Positions 26,414-35,496 of a DNA stretch of 64,000 nt are shown here, in pieces; position 1 is the first letter of the stretch; every line of letters begins with the position of its first letter. Position numbers and translations under genes: made by a program. Location: NCBI RefSeq assembly GCF_029637705.1, contig NZ_CP121252.1, forward strand, positions 2,666,001 through 2,730,000, given 5' to 3'. This DNA is from Citricoccus muralis. GTDB lineage: Bacteria; Actinomycetota; Actinomycetes; Actinomycetales; Micrococcaceae. The notes below the pieces were generated by a model. The model did no database searches. It was not told the origin of the DNA and worked only from the letters and a program-made list of their open reading frames with translations.

Positions 26414-28426
26414 TCACCCCTCAACCTCCCGAAGCAATCCCAAGATCTCGCCGACGACACGTTCGAGCTCGGCGTCAATCTCGTCCAATGACCGAGGCGG
26501 AACATACTCATAGAAATGGCGCGTAAATGGAATCTCGTAGCCGGTCTTCGTCTTCTCCCAGTCGATCCACGCATCGGCGACGTGGGGCTTCACTTCGGCG
26601 TCGAAGTAGGCCTGCACTGTGTCCTGGAACGCGCCATGCGTCTTGGGGTGTTCACCCCAGCCGAAGGGGACGTTCTCGGTGTCGCGCAGGTCAGGGTTCG
26701 GGTCGAGCTCACCCTTGTTCTTTCCCGACTGGATGCGGCAGTAGTCGGCGGTCTCGTCGTGGACGCCGATCGTCTGCCACAGCTTCTTCCGCTGCGCCGG
26801 CGTGAGCCGCACGCCGTGGTCGCCGAGGTGGCGGCCGAGCTCCTTGTCGAACTTCTCGCGGTTCAGGTAGACCTCGTCACCGAACGCTTCGAGCGCCTCG
26901 GCGAGCCCGTCGACCTTGGCCAGGGTCTTCTGCTCCGCCACGGCACTGATCGCTTCGGGCGTGCACTGGAAGCGCAGCTGCAGCGGGCGTTCGACCGTGA
27001 CCGTCCAGTACGCGAAGTCGCGCTTGTGGAACGTCTTCACCGGGACCTCGACGTCGTCCTCGCGCGGGGTGCCGGTGAAGGCCCGCACAATGGCGTCGCG
27101 GCGGGCGTCGGGGATCTCCATCCTCTTCGACCCGATCGACTTGCGCAGCTTCGTGCCGAGCTTGGTCGCATCGATGAGTTGGACGGTGTCCTTGCGCTCG
27201 GCGGGCTTCGCGTTGGAGAGAATCCACAGATAGGTCGCAATGCCGGTGTTGTAGAACATGTCGTTCGGCAGCGCCACGATCGCCTCGACGAGGTCGTTCT
27301 CGAGCATGTGGCCGCGGATCTCCGACGGTCCCGAGCCTGCACCGCCGTTGAAGAGCGGCGAACCGTTTAAGACGATGCCGGCCTTGCCGCCGCGCCCCGT
27401 CTCGTCGACGTCGCGCATCTTCGAGGCGACGTGCAGAAGGAAGAGCATTGCCGCGTCGCCGACTGCAGGAAGCCCCGGAGCGAAGCGCCCCTGTCCTCCG
27501 CGGGCGTGCTCGGCCTTCACCTGCGACTCGACGGCCTTCCAGTCGGTCCCGAAGGGCGGATTTGAGAGGACGTAGTCGAACTTGCGATCCTCGAACCGGT
27601 CCACGACTAGTGTGTCGCCCTGTCGCACGTTGGACGGGTCCTGACCGGTGATCAGCAGGTCGGCTTTGCAGATCGCGTAGGTGCGCTTGTTGATTTCCTG
27701 CCCGAACAGCGCCGTCGACGCGTCGGGGCTGAAGCTGCGCAGGTGCTCGTCGGCAACGCTGAGCATGCCTCCGGTGCCGACTGTCGGGTCGTAGATCGAC
27801 CTGACCGTTCCTCGACCACGAAGTGCATCCGCGTCATCGGCATAGAGGAGATCGACCAGGAGACGAACAACGTCTCGAGGCGTATAGAACTGGCCTGCTC
27901 CCTCGTTGGCCGACTCGGCGAAGCGGTAGATGAGGTTCTCGAACAGGTCGCCCATGTCGGCGTTCGACACCGCATGCGGCGACAGGTCGATGCCTTCGAA
28001 GTGTCGGGTCACCTGAGAAAGTCGGTCGCGGTTGTCGAGCGTGCCGATGATGTTCTCGAAGTCGAAGGACTTGAACACGTCAAGGTTCGCCGAGAACCCG
28101 CCAACGTAGTCGATCAGGTTCTCAGCGAGATTGTCGGGGTCTTGGAGCGCCTTCGTCAGCGTGTAGTCGCTCGTAGTCCAGAATGACAGGCCCGGATTTT
28201 CGGCTGTCCGCGTCTTCAGCTTCAAATGCGTGCGCCGCTGCTGCTCCCCTTCGTACTGCGCCACGATCTCGGCCATGACTTCGCGATGCGGGTCCATGAC
28301 GCATTCGAGGCGGCGAAGCACCGTGAAGGGAAGGATGACTGAGCCGTACTCGGACTCGGAGTACGGGCCGCGCAGAGTGTCGGCGACACTCCACACAAAG
28401 CCGGAAAGTGCTGACACGATTGACAT
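26414..28426 (-). CDS. hsdM: Type I restriction modification DNA methylase, subunit M
   Basis: Start chosen at ATG 28426 with AGGAG immediately upstream, giving 670 residues. The N-terminal HsdM helical domain is followed by the AdoMet site IYDPTVGTGGM (213-221 region) and the catalytic NPPF (289-292) of N6-adenine methylases, with QFYTPRDVVRLLVDLL before it. The C-terminus is longer than in EcoKI-type HsdM. It is first in the operon, so the promoter should lie in 28427-28600. It methylates adenine in the target set by HsdS. Confidence 0.96.
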   Translation of the reverse strand: MSIVSALSGFVWSVADTLRGPYSESEYGSVILPFTVLRRLECVMDPHREVMAEIVAQYEGEQQRRTHLKLKTRTAENPGLSFWTTSDYTLTKALQDPDNLAENLIDYVGGFSANLDVFKSFDFENIIGTLDNRDRLSQVTRHFEGIDLSPHAVSNADMGDLFENLIYRFAESANEGAGQFYTPRDVVRLLVDLLYADDADALRGRGTVRSIYDPTVGTGGMLSVADEHLRSFSPDASTALFGQEINKRTYAICKADLLITGQDPSNVRQGDTLVVDRFEDRKFDYVLSNPPFGTDWKAVESQVKAEHARGGQGRFAPGLPAVGDAAMLFLLHVASKMRDVDETGRGGKAGIVLNGSPLFNGGAGSGPSEIRGHMLENDLVEAIVALPNDMFYNTGIATYLWILSNAKPAERKDTVQLIDATKLGTKLRKSIGSKRMEIPDARRDAIVRAFTGTPREDDVEVPVKTFHKRDFAYWTVTVERPLQLRFQCTPEAISAVAEQKTLAKVDGLAEALEAFGDEVYLNREKFDKELGRHLGDHGVRLTPAQRKKLWQTIGVHDETADYCRIQSGKNKGELDPNPDLRDTENVPFGWGEHPKTHGAFQDTVQAYFDAEVKPHVADAWIDWEKTKTGYEIPFTRHFYEYVPPRSLDEIDAELERVVGEILGLLREVEG

Positions 28427-28483
28427 TTCTCCTGATAGACAAGACAAACTGACGGACGATCTCAATCCTAACGGCGAGGTGCG

Positions 28484-28726
28484 TCACACCGACGGAACAG
28501 CTCGGCGGTAGCCGTGCAAAGTTTCGGCCCTTAGACCGACCGATTCGCCAGGGACGATGGCTACAGGATCTATGTTGCACTCTGTGCAATTCGTCAAACC
28601 ACTAAACGCAGTCTGGATGGGCTTGTGTGTGCATTCGGCAGGCTTGTCAACAATGTGGTCGGAGTAGAGACGGAGCCGCCACCCATCAGTTACTGCCCGA
28701 ACGAACGGTGAGAACGTCGTATCCAC
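28484..28726 (-). CDS. Doubtful small protein upstream of hsdM
   Basis: An 80-residue GTG-started frame between the restriction operon and the STAND gene, containing AECTHKPIQTAF and NCTECNIDP with three cysteines. No family recognised, the ribosome site is weak, and the stretch could equally be the hsdM leader. Apart from this, 28427-29069 holds nothing I can support as a gene. Confidence 0.25.
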   Translation of the reverse strand: MDTTFSPFVRAVTDGWRLRLYSDHIVDKPAECTHKPIQTAFSGLTNCTECNIDPVAIVPGESVGLRAETLHGYRRAVPSV

Positions 28727-29069
28727 CTCTCGGCGGTGCGACGCACGCCGTATGACGGTGTGGACTTACGCGAAGTACTTGTCACGGACATGAGTGGGCG
28801 TGGTCAGTTCGTTCAGCAACTGTGCTGACAGGACATCGCGACCGAGGCCGACGGCCGCACCCCGCGATCCATCACCTCCGCCACACCGAGCTCATGGTCG
28901 CCGGGTAGCACTGCGCATCCCGCGCCAATCTCGTGGCCCGCTCGGGCCACGCCTCTCAGGTTGCCTAGGTGAACTACCGGCATGCCGACCTCGTAGGGAA
29001 CTGAAGGAGCGGACGGGCAAGACGTACGATGCTTGGCAGAGCTCTGCACCCTGAGTCGGCGACCTCCCA

Positions 29070-29105
29070 TACGCACCTGATGCCTTCGCACGCATCAAGT
29101 GCGTA
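29070..29105. promoter_or_regulatory. Candidate operator before the HTH-nuclease-STAND gene
   Basis: TACGCAC (29070-29076) and GTGCGTA (29099-29105) form a perfect 7-base inverted repeat spaced by 22 bases, and the inner ACGCA (29090-29094) forms a tighter 15-base palindrome with TGCGT (29100-29104). It ends 10 bases before the ATG. The encoded protein begins with an XRE DNA-binding domain, so autorepression through this site is a reasonable inference. Confidence 0.5.
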
Positions 29106-29115
29106 CCATGTAGTC

Positions 29116-32100
29116 ATGTCAGACCTTGGCGAAGTGCTGCGCGCGGCTCGTGGTCGACTCGGAATCGATCAATCCGAGCTCGGGAGGCGCGTTGGCGTAG
29201 GCCAGCAGGCAGTCAGTCGCTGGGAGAGCGGAGGAAGTCGGCCTCGCCGTCCATTGGCTGAGAAGTTGGCCAATGCCCTCAACCTGCGCCTCGCGGACAT
29301 CCTCGAGGCGGCTGGCTACAGTTCCACCCCTTCGGCGGAGACAATGGCAATCCCCGTGCGACCTATGCTGCGCACTTTACCTTTCCACGAGCTGAGTGCG
29401 GAGCGCTTTGAGGACGCTTGCGCTGAGGTTCTCGGATACCTACATCCGGAAGGTCACGCATCACGGTTCGGCGGGACTGGTGAGAAGCAAGATGGCATCG
29501 ATCTTCTCGTCGACGGCGAGCTGAGCGTCAAAGGGCAATGCAAGCGTCATCGTCAATTCGGCCCCAAGCAGGTCCGAGATGCAATCGCTGCGGTCGACGT
29601 GCCTGCGGCCATCAACTACCTATTCCTCTCGCGCACAACAGCTTCTGCGGCCGCTCGCAAAGAAATCGCAAAAGTGCCCGCCTGGCAGCTGTGGGATGGC
29701 GAGGACCTGTCTCGTTGGGTGCGGTCCAATTTGTTCGTCAACTCGCCGGAATCCGCGATACGCTTCGTCGAGACCTACTTCCCGAACCACCGGGAGTCGT
29801 TCCTCGGGGTTCCTGAGCCGAGTTCATGGCAGACCCCAGACCAGTTCTTCGCCACCTTCACTGGAACAAGTGGGTTCAACCACGATTGGGCACTCGTTGG
29901 ACGCTCGAGTGAACTCGCATCGCTCCGCGACGAGATTGGAAGCGGTGTGGTGCCTGTCTCGGTTCTCGTCGGGCGAGGCGGGATTGGCAAGACGCGGTTG
30001 ATCCGGGAGGTTGCCGCCGCCCTAGAAGCAGACCATTGGCAAGTGCGGATACTCCCTGCAGGCGCCGTGCCGACAGCTCACGACTACGAGCTTCTCCCCG
30101 CCAGCGGCAACTTCCTCATAGTCATCGACGACGCTCACGATCGAAACGACTGCGCGAATGTCGTTGCGCGCATCTGCGACCGGAACGACAGCGCGAAGGT
30201 TCTGATCGCGACCCGTCCTTACGGCAGGCCCGAACTTGCTGCCCAGTTCGCACGAATATCCATGCGCCTATCTGACCTCCACACCGTCGAGTTGGGCGAC
30301 CTGACGCAATCGGCGGCCGTTGAGCTCGCGCAGCAGGCCCTCGGACCAGATAACGAGATCTTGGCCGAGCGTCTTGCCTCTATATCGCGCGACTGTCCGC
30401 TCGTCACTACAGTCGGCGGGTTCCTAATCCGCATCAGGTCCCTGGACCCGATGCTGTTGGAGCAGGACGAAGACATCAGGTCAGAGGTCCTCTTGAAATT
30501 CAAGGACATTCTTGTTCGAACCAGCGGGGTCGCTGACCCAGAGGCTCGCAGCGAGGTGCTCAGCTGCATCGCTGCGCTCCAACCCTTCCGAATCGGCAAT
30601 GACGGGTTCAGGGTGGCACTTGAGTCTCTGATCGGCCGGCCGTTCGACCGGCTACTCCCTCACTTGGTCGCTCTTGAGGAATCGGGGGCTCTTCTGCGCC
30701 GAGGCGACAGTCTTCGTATCGTGCCCGACCTCTTGGGTGATGTGATCCTCGTCGACGCGGCGATCGACCGCGGCTCGGGCACAGACAGCGGATTTCTTAA
30801 GCGCGTATATGAAGCAACGACCGGTGACGCATTGACGAACGCGTTCGTGAACACGGCACGGGTAGACTGGCAGATCGATCGACGAATCGTCCGCCTTAGC
30901 GCGCGCTTCTGGGATGCGCTGCTGGCCGAGATCAGCAGCTATGCCAGCGTCGCCGCCTACAGCCAGCTGCTCAGCGTGCTGAAGCGGGTGGCGCAGTATC
31001 AGCCGTCGCGCACGATCAAAGCTGTGAACGAAATCCTCCGCCATCCCGTTGAGAGCGACGAGCCGTCTGTAAGCGACGGCTGGCATTGGCATACAACCTG
31101 GTCAGATGTTCTCGTAGCTATACCGGACGTGCTCAAACCGACCGCCTACTCCCTCGATCACATCCGTGACGCTTGCGAGATTCTTTGGAAGCTAGCGCAG
31201 TCGGATCGACGTGCGACACATCAACACCCCAGCCACCCCCTCCGGGTTCTCCAAGAACTCGCCGGATATGACGTCTCAAAACCAGTAGCATTCAACCGAA
31301 CAATGCTCGACATGGCGGTCTCATGGTCGGAGGGCACTCCTTCAATCTCGCCACTGTCTCCAATCAAAGCGATCGTTGAGACCGAGGGACATTCCACGAC
31401 ATTCCGCGACCATGCACTGCACTTCCACCCGTTCTCACTAAATCAGGATGTCGTGCGCCCGATTAGGCAGTCAGCAATGGATCTAGCGTTCCGCGAGCTC
31501 TGCCACCCTGACACGTGGCGTGGGATAGCGGCTGCGAAGTTCATCGGATCGGCTATCAGGTACCCGCAAGGAGCATTCGGGCGACAGGTGAGCCTCGACG
31601 AGCGACACTCTTGGGATGACAATTTCGTGGCAACAGTAGACGGGGTGGCACAAGCTATGTCGAGCGCGGACCTCGATCCCGCGGTCGTTGTAGCGCTGAT
31701 GGAGGCGTTGCACTGGCATGCTGACTACGGAGCTGGGGTGGTCCATGACGCTGCCGAAGCGGCCCTCCTTCTGCTACCCACGTCCCTATCGTTTGAGGTC
31801 GCGTTGATGGTCCACGATGGGTGGGGGCACCTCCTACGAGAACGTGACATGACGTTCGGGGAGCATCAGCAAGTCACCGCGGAGATGCTCACACGAATCT
31901 CCCGTCGGGTACTCGATGAATGCAACGACGGCCAAGCCGTGGATCTCGTCTTGGAGCGACTCGCTGTCGAGCGCTCGGATCCCGATCGAGATTCGACTGG
32001 CGCGAACCGCCTGATCTCGGAGATGGCTCAACAGCGACCAAGTATCCTCCCCGAGATTGCGACGAGGGCAGTGGCATCAGATGATCCAAGCCTAATCAGT

Positions 32101-33204
32101 CTTATTCCAACAATGATCGATATGTCGGGCAGGCTACAGCCTGAACGACTGATCCATAGCTATCGGCGCTTGGCCGAAGCCGATCACGTCGCCGTCCGCG
32201 TCTCAGCCGCTTGTGGTTTGGCGACACGCACTCGTCACGACCACCCACTCGCGCCCGACGAACTCGAGATTCTCCACAGATTGGCCAGACACGACGATCC
32301 GTCCGTGAGACTGGCGGTTGTCCACGCCGCCGCATCACTAGCCAGTTCCGACCTCGCGTCGGCCAGCAGCTTGCTCTGCAACGTTCCGTTCGCGGACTCC
32401 TCGGTGGTCTCCCACCGGGTTCTGTCGTATCTCACTTGGGAATCCGGCGAACTGACCTGGTCCGCACTCACTCCAGAGGTAAAGGAGTCGATCTTGGTCG
32501 AAGTAAGTCGGATGGTCTCCTTCGATGGCCACGAGATCGAGGAATTTCTTCGACACAGATCCGCAGAAGATCCGCGTCGGATCCTTCGGATGTTGCAAGG
32601 CCGAATTGAGTTGGCGGAGCGGGAGGACGCTCCCCTGGGATACCAACCTGTCCCGATTCTCTGGAATGACTCGCTCGACCTGCGACGCGATCCTGCCTTC
32701 TTGGAGTACCTGACGGAGGTCCTGAGTTGGATTGGTTCAGGCGAGGCTTGGCAGCGTCGGCATATGGGCAAGGAACTGTTCGCCGCGGCGGCAGGATCTT
32801 TCGATGATACGGTTCTTTCTCTGTTGCTCAAGCTCGTCCAAACCGGAACATCCGAGGATTGTGCGACAATCGCGGAAGTACTCTCAGCTGCAGCTCCCAG
32901 CATGGTCTTCGACCAGATCGATATGGTTTCAGAATTGCTCGACGCTGCTGCTCGTCTTGGCTCTCAGTCGCTACAGCGAATGAGAAGCGGCCTGTGGGCG
33001 TCCGCAGTCACCGGCACCCGATCAGGCACGGTCGGCGAGCCATTCGCTGAAGATGTTCGCATTCGTGACGAAGGAGCAGCCATTGCATCGCGGTTGTCCC
33101 CCGGCTCACATGCGGAGGCGTTTTACCGAGATCTGAGCGAGTCGGGAGCCCGAACCATCGAGCAGCAGCGCGATCGTGACGTGGTCGATTTCCGCGAATG
33201 GTAA
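29116..33204 (+). CDS. XRE HTH / Mrr-like nuclease / STAND NTPase fusion, probable anti-phage protein
   Basis: ATG at 29116 gives 1362 residues. Residues 1-66 are an XRE helix-turn-helix (GVGQQAVSRWESGGSRPRRP). Residues 85-200 are an Mrr-like endonuclease: GGTGEKQDGIDLLVDGE then VKGQCKRH, giving D126/D129 and Q141-x-K143. Residues 260-450 are a STAND/AAA-like NTPase with Walker A VGRGGIGKT (to T293) and Walker B FLIVIDDAHD (333-342), then ATRPYGRPEL. The remaining 900 residues are helical with HEAT/TPR-like hydrophobic spacing, such as HRLARHDDPSVRLAVVHAAA. Nuclease-STAND-repeat order is that of Avs-type defence ATPases, in which the C-terminus senses a phage protein; the N-terminal HTH is an extra. 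It is divergent from hsdM in a defence island. Confidence 0.8.
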   Translation: MSDLGEVLRAARGRLGIDQSELGRRVGVGQQAVSRWESGGSRPRRPLAEKLANALNLRLADILEAAGYSSTPSAETMAIPVRPMLRTLPFHELSAERFEDACAEVLGYLHPEGHASRFGGTGEKQDGIDLLVDGELSVKGQCKRHRQFGPKQVRDAIAAVDVPAAINYLFLSRTTASAAARKEIAKVPAWQLWDGEDLSRWVRSNLFVNSPESAIRFVETYFPNHRESFLGVPEPSSWQTPDQFFATFTGTSGFNHDWALVGRSSELASLRDEIGSGVVPVSVLVGRGGIGKTRLIREVAAALEADHWQVRILPAGAVPTAHDYELLPASGNFLIVIDDAHDRNDCANVVARICDRNDSAKVLIATRPYGRPELAAQFARISMRLSDLHTVELGDLTQSAAVELAQQALGPDNEILAERLASISRDCPLVTTVGGFLIRIRSLDPMLLEQDEDIRSEVLLKFKDILVRTSGVADPEARSEVLSCIAALQPFRIGNDGFRVALESLIGRPFDRLLPHLVALEESGALLRRGDSLRIVPDLLGDVILVDAAIDRGSGTDSGFLKRVYEATTGDALTNAFVNTARVDWQIDRRIVRLSARFWDALLAEISSYASVAAYSQLLSVLKRVAQYQPSRTIKAVNEILRHPVESDEPSVSDGWHWHTTWSDVLVAIPDVLKPTAYSLDHIRDACEILWKLAQSDRRATHQHPSHPLRVLQELAGYDVSKPVAFNRTMLDMAVSWSEGTPSISPLSPIKAIVETEGHSTTFRDHALHFHPFSLNQDVVRPIRQSAMDLAFRELCHPDTWRGIAAAKFIGSAIRYPQGAFGRQVSLDERHSWDDNFVATVDGVAQAMSSADLDPAVVVALMEALHWHADYGAGVVHDAAEAALLLLPTSLSFEVALMVHDGWGHLLRERDMTFGEHQQVTAEMLTRISRRVLDECNDGQAVDLVLERLAVERSDPDRDSTGANRLISEMAQQRPSILPEIATRAVASDDPSLISLIPTMIDMSGRLQPERLIHSYRRLAEADHVAVRVSAACGLATRTRHDHPLAPDELEILHRLARHDDPSVRLAVVHAAASLASSDLASASSLLCNVPFADSSVVSHRVLSYLTWESGELTWSALTPEVKESILVEVSRMVSFDGHEIEEFLRHRSAEDPRRILRMLQGRIELAEREDAPLGYQPVPILWNDSLDLRRDPAFLEYLTEVLSWIGSGEAWQRRHMGKELFAAAAGSFDDTVLSLLLKLVQTGTSEDCATIAEVLSAAAPSMVFDQIDMVSELLDAAARLGSQSLQRMRSGLWASAVTGTRSGTVGEPFAEDVRIRDEGAAIASRLSPGSHAEAFYRDLSESGARTIEQQRDRDVVDFREW

Positions 33205-33585
33205 TTGTTCCTGGGTCGGCTAATTGTCACCCAGATCCATATTTTCGGCGCGTTGGTTTCACAGCTTCGCAGCTGCTTGTGCAAGTTCACCAACGTGGGC
33301 CAACCCGTCGGCCATGATGCTCTGCACGCGGATGGCGAGGTTGCAGCGTGTGGTCCGGACGAACTCATTGTTCGACCAGTCGAGGCGGTCCTCGATGAAT
33401 GAGACTACTGAATCGGCCCGACGTTCATTCCGTTCTTCAAGCAAGGATAGAACACGACAAACAGGAAGTACTCGCCGGAGATGCGTGAGCGGGTGTTGCG
33501 GATGCTTGCAGTGACCTCCCGTCGCACCCGTACATGACGCGCGCCGACCGGCATGCCCTCAGGCTGCTCGGGGTGAATTCAGAGT
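33205..33585. other. Gene-poor stretch between the STAND gene and repeat A
   Basis: No convincing gene. A leftward frame at 33259-33444 (61 residues, LEERNERRADSVVSFIEDRL and GLAHVGELAQAAAKL) has a protein-like, coiled-coil-prone composition and could be the tail of a lost gene, but it has only a TTG start and no ribosome site. Confidence 0.35.
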
Positions 33586-34059
33586 TGTGTGATCTCAACA
33601 CATCGTTCACCCATGTCCTGAGACATCCTTCGCACCCCAACACCACCAAGACGAGCACCTAGAAGCCACAGAGATCCTTCACCTAAAGTCCTAAGACATC
33701 GTTCGTCCGGCAGGCAACAGCACAAGCCCCGCCCCTCAACGCCGGACAGCACGACACCGCGAGCACGATGGCACCCGACACGTAGATACACGCGCTCGCC
33801 CCCCTGGAACGCGGCAGACTAACGACACGGTGGGATTCATGAACCGATGCGGCTGCATCAAGCGCCGGCGAAAATATCGAGAACACTGTCCGCAACGAGA
33901 AAATCACCCAGCATCGACGTGCCCCGATACGTCCGTGTGAAAACACCCCGCTGACCTCATCTCTGCATCACCAGAAAATGTGCGGGACCCACTAGAAGGC
34001 AGCCAGAAAACACGAATGTCCTGGGACATCGTTTGCACGATGTCCCAGGACATTACATT
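33586..34059. repeat. Long repeat, copy A
   Basis: About 474 bases starting TGTGTGATCTCAACAC. It appears identical to copy B at 60524 for roughly the first 400 bases (to GCGGGACC, offset 26938), then diverges in the last part. It contains several near-palindromes of the type TGTCCTGAGACATC and TCCTAAGACATCG and ends in a strong hairpin. No transposase or other gene is evident in it. It is followed by GTGGACCTCCGTAGGGAG, which vaguely recalls the tRNA 3' end that borders the other copies. Confidence 0.85.
34015..34054. terminator. Perfect 18-base hairpin ending repeat A
   Basis: AATGTCCTGGGACATCGT (34015-34032), loop TTGC, and its exact reverse complement (34037-34054). Read leftward it is followed by CGTGTTTTCT, so it could end leftward transcripts. 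The same hairpin stands after the tRNA-Ala gene at 61439-61478. Confidence 0.6.
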
Positions 34060-34194
34060 GTGGACCTCCGTAGGGAGTTTGAGAACCCTTCCCCGGTCCT
34101 GAAAACCGTGGCTTCGCGGCGTTCTCGCGGGGTCTACAGGCGGGACCGGCGACCGTTGGAGCCGGCTGTGGTGGACTCAAGAGGTCGGTTGGTG

Positions 34195-34527
34195 CGTGCA
34201 GTTGAGATGGCTCAAACCTTTTTGAGCCCGGTTCAGGTGGACGAGTTGGTGGCCCTGTATCTGAACGGCATGACGCTGGTCGAGCTTGCCAAGCGGTTCA
34301 GCGTGCATCGCCGCACCGTGGCCGCGCATCTTGTCCGTCGTTCGATTCCGATCCGTCGAGGAGGGCTTGATGAGAAGCATGTAGCCGAGGCCACCAGACT
34401 CTATGCGGACGGGCTAACGTTGACAGAGGTCGGTATGCGGTTTGGCGTGAGTCAGCAGGCGGTTCGCCGGGCGATCGCCGCAGCAGGTGCCAAGATCCGG
34501 GTCGGCGGTCGACGACGGGCTGAGTGA
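34195..34527 (+). CDS. Small protein with two helix-turn-helix units
   Basis: From the GTG at 34195 (AGAGG upstream) or the ATG at 34207, about 106-110 residues. Two similar HTH repeats are visible: LVELAKRFSVHRRTVAAHLVRR and LTEVGMRFGVSQQAVRRAIAAAG, each preceded by a helix of the type LYLNGMTL / LYADGLTL. These resemble the DNA-binding tail of Hin/resolvase recombinases and related stand-alone proteins found near integrated elements, but there is no catalytic recombinase domain. A DNA-binding role is likely; the target is unknown. Confidence 0.6.
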   Translation, partial: RAVEMAQTFLSPVQVDELVALYLNGMTLVELAKRFSVHRRTVAAHLVRRSIPIRRGGLDEKHVAEATRLYADGLTLTEVGMRFGVSQQAVRRAIAAAGAKIRVGGRRRAE

Positions 34528-34591
34528 CAGCGAGAAGCGGTTCCTATCGTTCCCGGTCGTCGGCCAATGACGTCGATGACATAACAGTGAG

Positions 34592-35239
34592 TCACCGCAT
34601 CGCACTGGGTGTCGGTCGGTTGCCTCTCACGACGGCGACGAGCGCACTGCTGATTACGCGGCCTTCGACGTCCCGGTGATGGGCCACCCAGATTGAGTCG
34701 TTGATGTGGGGCGTGCCTGACGAATGGTCCGTAAGATCCAGAACTAGCAGCTGCCCTAGAGGTTGACTTGTGGACTGGTACTCCAGCGCTTGGGCGAGGT
34801 ATGCCTCCTCCAAATTCTCACGAGCCGCGTCATTGAGTTCACGCTTGACTTCGGTCACGTACCCCTGGGCACCGTCGAAGGTCGTGACGACATCAGCTCG
34901 CCCGCCAGCGATTCTCTGGTGTTCCATTCCTACACGACCGACGAGATCGGTTCCGCTAAGGAACTGGTGAAAGTGCTGCTGTAGATCTGCCTCAAGCGGC
35001 GTAGAACCGTCCCGAGGGATGGGCTTGGTGTATGGCGGGGCGCTGTCGCCAACATAGACAAGGAATCTGACCGTATACAGGACGAGGAGGGAGAAGTTCT
35101 GTCTAACCGAGTCAACGAATGCTCCATTCTCCTCCAAGTCGCCGATAAGACGAGCGACAATTCTCTCGATCAACTCGTTTTGCTGGCGGCCGCCAGCAAG
35201 GGTGCCAATAAAGTACTGGCGAGCGGCCTCTTCAAGTCG
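34592..35239 (-). pseudogene. Truncated PD-(D/E)XK-like protein, 5' end lost at the IS3
   Basis: The frame is open right up to the IS3 terminal repeat at 35242 and reads RLEEAARQYFIGTLAGG... before the first possible internal start (TTG at 35173), so its true beginning has been removed. The remaining 215 residues contain GGRADVVTTFDGAQGYVTEVKREL, a D then E-x-K spacing typical of restriction-like nuclease folds, written here as its key residues D, E, V, K. A conserved C-terminal IWVAHHRDVEGRVI follows. It is probably a broken defence gene belonging to the island on its left. The expected 5' half is not found on the other side of the IS3. Confidence 0.55.
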
Positions 35240-35273
35240 TGGGGTCTGGTGCAGGAACAGGTGACAGTTCTAG

Positions 35274-35481
35274 TTAGGCCGCGAGGGCCAGGTCGTTGTT
35301 CATGATGGTCTCGAACTCGATCGGTGTCAAACGGCCCAGACGGGCCTGGCGACGCCTGCGATGGTAAGTCCGCTCGATCCAGGTCACGATCGCGATACGT
35401 AGTTGTTCGCGTGTGGCCCAGGAGCGCCGGTTCAGGACGTTCTTCTGCAGCAGGCTGAAGAACGATTCCATCGCCGCGTTG
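35274..35481 (-). pseudogene. IS3 orfB fragment 4 (C-terminus)
   Basis: Encodes NAAMESFFSLLQKNVLNRR to the stop, the last part of the IS3 DDE integrase core including the catalytic glutamate in AMESFF, ending MNNDLALAA. It is cut on its 5' side by the IS110 copy at 35482. Confidence 0.85.
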
Positions 35482-35496
35482 ACGCTCCTATAGCAG

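Noticed and set aside
33579-33946. Leftward frames of 70 and 87 residues in repeat A that recur in repeat B
   Set aside because: They recur only because the DNA is duplicated; they are Cys/Arg-rich, overlap one another, and are not kept in the diverged copy C.
33586-34059. The long repeat as an IS481-type insertion sequence
   Set aside because: TGTCCTGAGACATC-like sites recall IS481 ends, but no DDE transposase frame exists in any of the three copies.
34055-34090. A second tRNA end at the right border of repeat A
   Set aside because: GTGGACCTCCGTAGGG followed by TTTGAGAACCC is only loosely like an acceptor and T-arm and does not pair properly; too weak to annotate.
34033-34527. The HTH protein as a complete site-specific recombinase, with a longer start at 34033
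   Set aside because: The N-terminal extension lies in the hairpin and has no resolvase or integrase catalytic residues; only the HTH units are convincing.
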